Positions 61,183 to 64,000 of a stretch of DNA of 64,000 bases are shown here, piece by piece (within the stretch, counting starts at the first letter, position 1; every line of letters begins with the position of its first letter). The stretch spans positions 11,844 through 75,843 of the forward strand of contig JAEZJQ010000001.1 in assembly GCA_023436305.1 (NCBI GenBank), written 5' to 3'. The position numbers and the translations under genes were made by a program. Source of the stretch: Bacillota bacterium (GTDB lineage Bacteria; Bacillota; UBA4882; UBA8346). The notes beneath the pieces were generated by a model. It did not search any database. It was not told the DNA's origin and was given only the letters and a program-made list of their open reading frames with translations.

Positions 61183-62682
61183 TTATCCAGATACCTCGGC
61201 GTATTCATTAAGATTGCGGTGTTCCTTCCGGTGTGTCAAGGTTTTCCGGTATAATTCCACGTAGCGGACCGCCGAGTTTTTCCAGGAAAAATCGGCGCTC
61301 ATGCCCCGCTGGACCAATTGCCGCCATTGATCTTTGTAATGATAGGTCTCAACAGCCCGGACAATGGCGGTATACATGGCCAGTGCGTTATAGCTTTTGA
61401 AAGTAAAACCGTTTCCATTCCCCGTGCGGGGGTCGTAATTGGTGACCGTATCTTTGAGGCCGCCGGTTTCCCGGACCACGGGAACGCTACCATAACGCAT
61501 GGCCAATAATTGTCCCAAACCGCAAGGTTCAAACCGGGAGGGCATTAAAAACAGATCCGAACCGGCATAGATTCGCTGGGCCAATTCATTGTTGAAGGTC
61601 AAATAGACCGCCACCTGGCGGGGATATTTTTGCTTGATTTCATTGAACAAATGATGGTAGTGCTCCATGCCGGTGCCGAGCAATATCAGTTGGAAATTGA
61701 GATTTTCCATTAAACCTTCGATGACCTGTCCGATGAGGTCGAATCCTTTTTGGTCCGATAGCCGGGAAATAATACCGATGAGGGGGGTATCCATTTCGGG
61801 GGCCAGTCCGGCATCCTTTTGCAAAGCGGTTTTGTTTTCCAATTTGGCCTGGGGGTTGTGGAGGTCATAATGCCGATAAATCCGGGGGTCGGTGGCCGGA
61901 TTATTGACCTCGTAATCCACTCCGTTTAAAATGCCGTAAAGGTGGTCGCGCCTTTCTTTTAACAGCCAGTCAAAGCCTTCACCGTACTCCGGGGTCAGAA
62001 TTTCCTCCGCGTAAGTTTCACTGACGGTATTGATGGCGTCACTGAAGAATATACCCCGGCCCATCATGTTGATCTGGTTGTCCGGCGAAACCCCGGGCGG
62101 CACTAAATACTGATATTGGGAGATACCGGCGACATCCAGGATCCGTTTGCCAAAGAGCCCCTGGTAGGCCAGGTTATGGATGGTGTAAATAGTGACGGCG
62201 TTTTCAAAAAACGGGTCATCGCGGTAGATGGTATGCATCCAGTTGGGAATAATAGCGGTGTGCCAGTCGTTGCAATGGAGGACATCCGGCCTCCAATCGA
62301 TCTGTTTAACCATTTCCATGGCCGCGCGGCAAAAAAAGATAAACCGGTCGGCATCGTCCTGGTACATGTAAATCCCGTCCCGGTTAAAATACTTTTCATT
62401 ATCCACCATATAAATGGGGACATCCTGGCCAATGGTTCCTTGGAAAATAGCGGCGGTTTCCCGCCCCTCGTTCATAGGAACTTCAAGTCCATTGAGGGTT
62501 TCCTGAAGATTGTATTTCTGGCGGTCAATGAATCCGTAACGGGGCATGGCCACCCGTACATCATGGCCCAGCTCCTTCAAGGCTTTGGGCAGCGCTCCGG
62601 CCACATCGGCCAAACCGCCGGTTTTGGCAAAGGGTACGACTTCGGCTGAGAGCAATAGTATTTTTAGCGGACTTTCATTCAC
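61183..62682 (-). CDS. glgA: Glycogen synthase (GT5, ADP-glucose)
   Basis: This protein of about 499 residues starts at GTG 62682, behind AAGGAG; the upstream GTG at 62691 overlaps that site. The N-terminal KTGGLADVAGALPKAL holds the ADP-glucose site, and VLHCNDWHTAIIPNW, GIISRLSDQKGFDLI and PSRFEPCGLGQLLAMRYGSVPVVRETGGLKDTV mark the GT-B C-terminal domain. It elongates alpha-1,4-glucan chains with ADP-glucose. glgC, glgB and glgP are not in the window. It is the first gene of a unit with the GalT-like protein. Confidence 0.95.
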   Translation of the reverse strand: MNESPLKILLLSAEVVPFAKTGGLADVAGALPKALKELGHDVRVAMPRYGFIDRQKYNLQETLNGLEVPMNEGRETAAIFQGTIGQDVPIYMVDNEKYFNRDGIYMYQDDADRFIFFCRAAMEMVKQIDWRPDVLHCNDWHTAIIPNWMHTIYRDDPFFENAVTIYTIHNLAYQGLFGKRILDVAGISQYQYLVPPGVSPDNQINMMGRGIFFSDAINTVSETYAEEILTPEYGEGFDWLLKERRDHLYGILNGVDYEVNNPATDPRIYRHYDLHNPQAKLENKTALQKDAGLAPEMDTPLIGIISRLSDQKGFDLIGQVIEGLMENLNFQLILLGTGMEHYHHLFNEIKQKYPRQVAVYLTFNNELAQRIYAGSDLFLMPSRFEPCGLGQLLAMRYGSVPVVRETGGLKDTVTNYDPRTGNGNGFTFKSYNALAMYTAIVRAVETYHYKDQWRQLVQRGMSADFSWKNSAVRYVELYRKTLTHRKEHRNLNEYAEVSG

Positions 62683-62783
62683 AATGTTCACTCCTTAAAT
62701 GTCGAAAATACTATTTTAGTATAGTCAGCCTGCAATAATTTAAACCTCGATTTTCATGTACATTTGAATTTTTCCGATTTCCG

Positions 62784-63386
62784 CTACTTCTTTTGGCTGG
62801 CCACCACCCGGTAGCCGCCGCCCTTTTCCCATTCGGCCACATTTCCGAAGACTTCCGTCATTTTTTGTTCCAGGCTTTTGGCGCCTTGCCGGGTGAGAAT
62901 TACCGCCGCCACCCAGCCTCCGGGGTTCAGCGCCCGCCAGGCTTCATCGATCAATGGGTAAATTACTTGCTTGCCGGCCCGGATCGGCGGATTGGTGACT
63001 ACCAGGTCGAAACTTTGATCCGGAAACGGGGTAAATCCTTCCCCCACCTTGATGGTTACGTTGTGAATTCCGTTTACGGCCGCGTTTTGCCTGGCCAGGT
63101 CCACGGCCCGTTCGTTGATGTCGCTCATGGATATGGTGGCTTGGGGCAGAAGTTTGGCGAGGGTCAGCCCGATGGGGCCGTAGCCGCAACCGAGATCAAA
63201 TACGCGGTGAAGATCGGGAGGTAAACGCAGGGATTCGATGAGCAGTTCGGTGCCGGGGTCGATGCGTTTTTTGGAGAAGACGCCGGCGTCGGTATGGAAT
63301 TTGAGACGGACCCCTCTGAGTTCCACTTCGACTTGCTGGATATCGTGAGCAGAAGTAGGCTTGTTTGAATAATAATGGTCGGACAT
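62784..63386 (-). CDS. RsmC-like class I methyltransferase
   Basis: The 200-residue protein starts at ATG 63386 behind AGGAGG. It has the AdoMet site VFDLGCGYGPIGLTLAK, the second acidic strand MSDINERAVDLARQNAAVN and the catalytic NPPIRAGK (NPPY-like), as in RsmC and related 16S rRNA guanine-N2 methyltransferases. It is shorter than E. coli RsmC because it lacks the inactive N-terminal domain, which is normal in Firmicutes. It probably modifies 16S rRNA, but other RNA or protein targets are possible. It stands 101 bases upstream of glgA with no clear link. Confidence 0.9.
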   Translation of the reverse strand: MSDHYYSNKPTSAHDIQQVEVELRGVRLKFHTDAGVFSKKRIDPGTELLIESLRLPPDLHRVFDLGCGYGPIGLTLAKLLPQATISMSDINERAVDLARQNAAVNGIHNVTIKVGEGFTPFPDQSFDLVVTNPPIRAGKQVIYPLIDEAWRALNPGGWVAAVILTRQGAKSLEQKMTEVFGNVAEWEKGGGYRVVASQKK

Positions 63387-63466
63387 GGATTTACCTCCTG
63401 GAAACGGTGGGTTGGGTTCTTGATAGTATTTTATCACAAGATGGAATTAACCTATAAAAGTTTGTT

Positions 63467-63523
63467 TAAAAAGCAAAATAAAAAACAGGCGGGCACCGGC
63501 TGATTTTCCAAGCCGGCGTCCGC
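63467..63523 (-). terminator. Long GC-rich hairpin with T tail upstream of the RsmC-like gene
   Basis: Bases 63487-63500 pair with 63510-63523 (14 positions, one mismatch, one wobble). On the minus strand the next bases are TGTTTTTTATTTTGC. It would end a transcript arriving from the right or act as an attenuator of the RsmC-like gene. Confidence 0.75.
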
Positions 63524-63762
63524 CGTCTCTATATACCTAAGTTGGTATTAACCCCGATGAAAGGTCATCAAACGGGCGCAGTGATATTTTTATATTAACC
63601 ACAATGCCAGAGTCTGGGCAAACAAGGATGAAAAAGTTGAAATTCGGGCCAACCATCCCCTAGCCCCTTCCTCGCAAGGAGGGGAATCGATATAATACCG
63701 GGGACACCCCGGCCCCCGAAAGGGCTTCCCTTTACCCTTTGAAAAGCGGTATTCCTACCGCC

Positions 63763-63875
63763 AGGAGTCTGTGCGCGTAACACTTTTTAATAACTTAAAA
63801 CCACTATATATTGTATTAGAATATGTCACTTAATACTAAATACACTTCGAAAATCGATTAGCCGCACAGACTCCT
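63763..63875. mobile_element. MITE-like 113-bp inverted-repeat element
   Basis: AGGAGTCTGTGCG at 63763-63775 and its exact inverse CGCACAGACTCCT at 63863-63875 bound an AT-rich core. The ends look like transposon tips, but no target duplication is clear. The 170 bases to its left are full of small GC hairpins (for example CCGGGG with CCCCGG near 63700), typical of intergenic repeat DNA. Confidence 0.5.
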
Positions 63876-64000
63876 AGCTATCCCTTTATGAAATGCTTTC
63901 ATTTCCATTAGATTAAATATAAAGGTCGCAAAAAACATTGTTGCCATACAAAGACTCAATTCTATGGTGAATATATAAAGATCATCACCCTTATATTCCT
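63858..64000 (-). CDS. Possible C-terminal fragment of a protein entering from the right edge
   Basis: One minus-strand frame is open from the window edge to TAA at 63858-63860 and ends in the right arm of the inverted repeat. The 47 residues include a hydrophobic stretch (CMATMFFATFIFNLMEM) and a basic end (KAFHKGIARSLCG). Transposase genes often end inside an element tip, so this may be one, but it could also be chance. Confidence 0.25.
   Translation of the reverse strand, partial: EYKGDDLYIFTIELSLCMATMFFATFIFNLMEMKAFHKGIARSLCG

Noticed and set aside
63595..63783. Minus-strand 62-codon frame near the right end
   Set aside because: It is a translation of GC hairpin-rich intergenic repeat DNA.

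Overview
The window looks like chromosomal DNA of an endospore-forming, heterotrophic Firmicute. Sporulation is indicated by a YyaC-type protein and two small CotF-like coat genes. Ribosome binding sites are strong and AGGAGG-like, TTG and GTG starts are frequent, and uvrABC, ftsEX-envC-ctpA, leuCDB and glgA are all of Firmicute type. Both exported solute-binding proteins have plain type I signal peptides without a lipobox cysteine. That would fit a cell with an outer membrane (a diderm Firmicute), but this is inference. I cannot place the genus from sequence alone.

Layout. 1-9.2 kb: VanW-type protein (cut by the window edge), yyaC, a decayed ROK glucokinase, a MalK-type ATPase with no permeases beside it, coat proteins, a cyclase-type hydrolase, a Cof phosphatase, uvrC. 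9.5-10.7 kb: 21-bp repeats, a 326-bp MITE with an 8-bp target duplication, and decayed small genes. 10.7-15.7 kb: a complete branched-chain amino acid ABC operon behind a leader that contains an intrinsic terminator. 15.7-21.7 kb: an exported unknown protein divergent from a group of exported proteins (calcium-loop protein, active M16 peptidase, inactive M16 partner, membrane phosphoesterase). 21.8-30.2 kb: SWIM/SNF2 helicase, uvrA, uvrB. 30.5-36.6 kb: a candidate three-way-junction RNA, a 52-aa gene, tlpA-like/ccdA, ctpA, envC, ftsX, ftsE. 37-41 kb: zinc-ribbon protein, and leuCDB behind a consensus promoter with an operator-like dyad between its two boxes. 41-43 kb: cold-shock gene and a small adenine methyltransferase/PD-(D/E)XK nuclease pair. 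43.4-53.4 kb: beta-1,3-glucan locus (solute-binding protein split by an amber codon, two permeases, LacI regulator, GH81 endoglucanase, GH94 phosphorylase). 53.7-57.7 kb: LuxR-type response regulator, then AfsA-like protein, SDR-type epimerase/reductase and Old Yellow Enzyme-type reductase. 57.9-59.9 kb: two small STAS-like paralogs (a third lies at 41 kb), a dead methyltransferase, tRNA-Thr. 60-63.4 kb: GalT/HIT-like nucleotidyltransferase, glgA, RsmC-like methyltransferase. The right end holds hairpins and a MITE-like inverted repeat.

How it fits together. The carbohydrate locus would cut beta-1,3-glucan outside the cytoplasm (GH81), import oligosaccharides through the two permeases with an ATPase supplied in trans (the orphan MalK at 2.8 kb is a good candidate), and phosphorolyse them inside (GH94). 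The glgA/GalT-like pair suggests glycogen and sugar-nucleotide metabolism. The most unusual group is the AfsA-like/SDR/ene-reductase operon. It resembles a minimal gamma-butyrolactone-type signal pathway, known mainly from Streptomyces and not expected in a Firmicute. Several intergenic regions carry short tandem words with a seven-base rhythm, many of them dense in GANTC.
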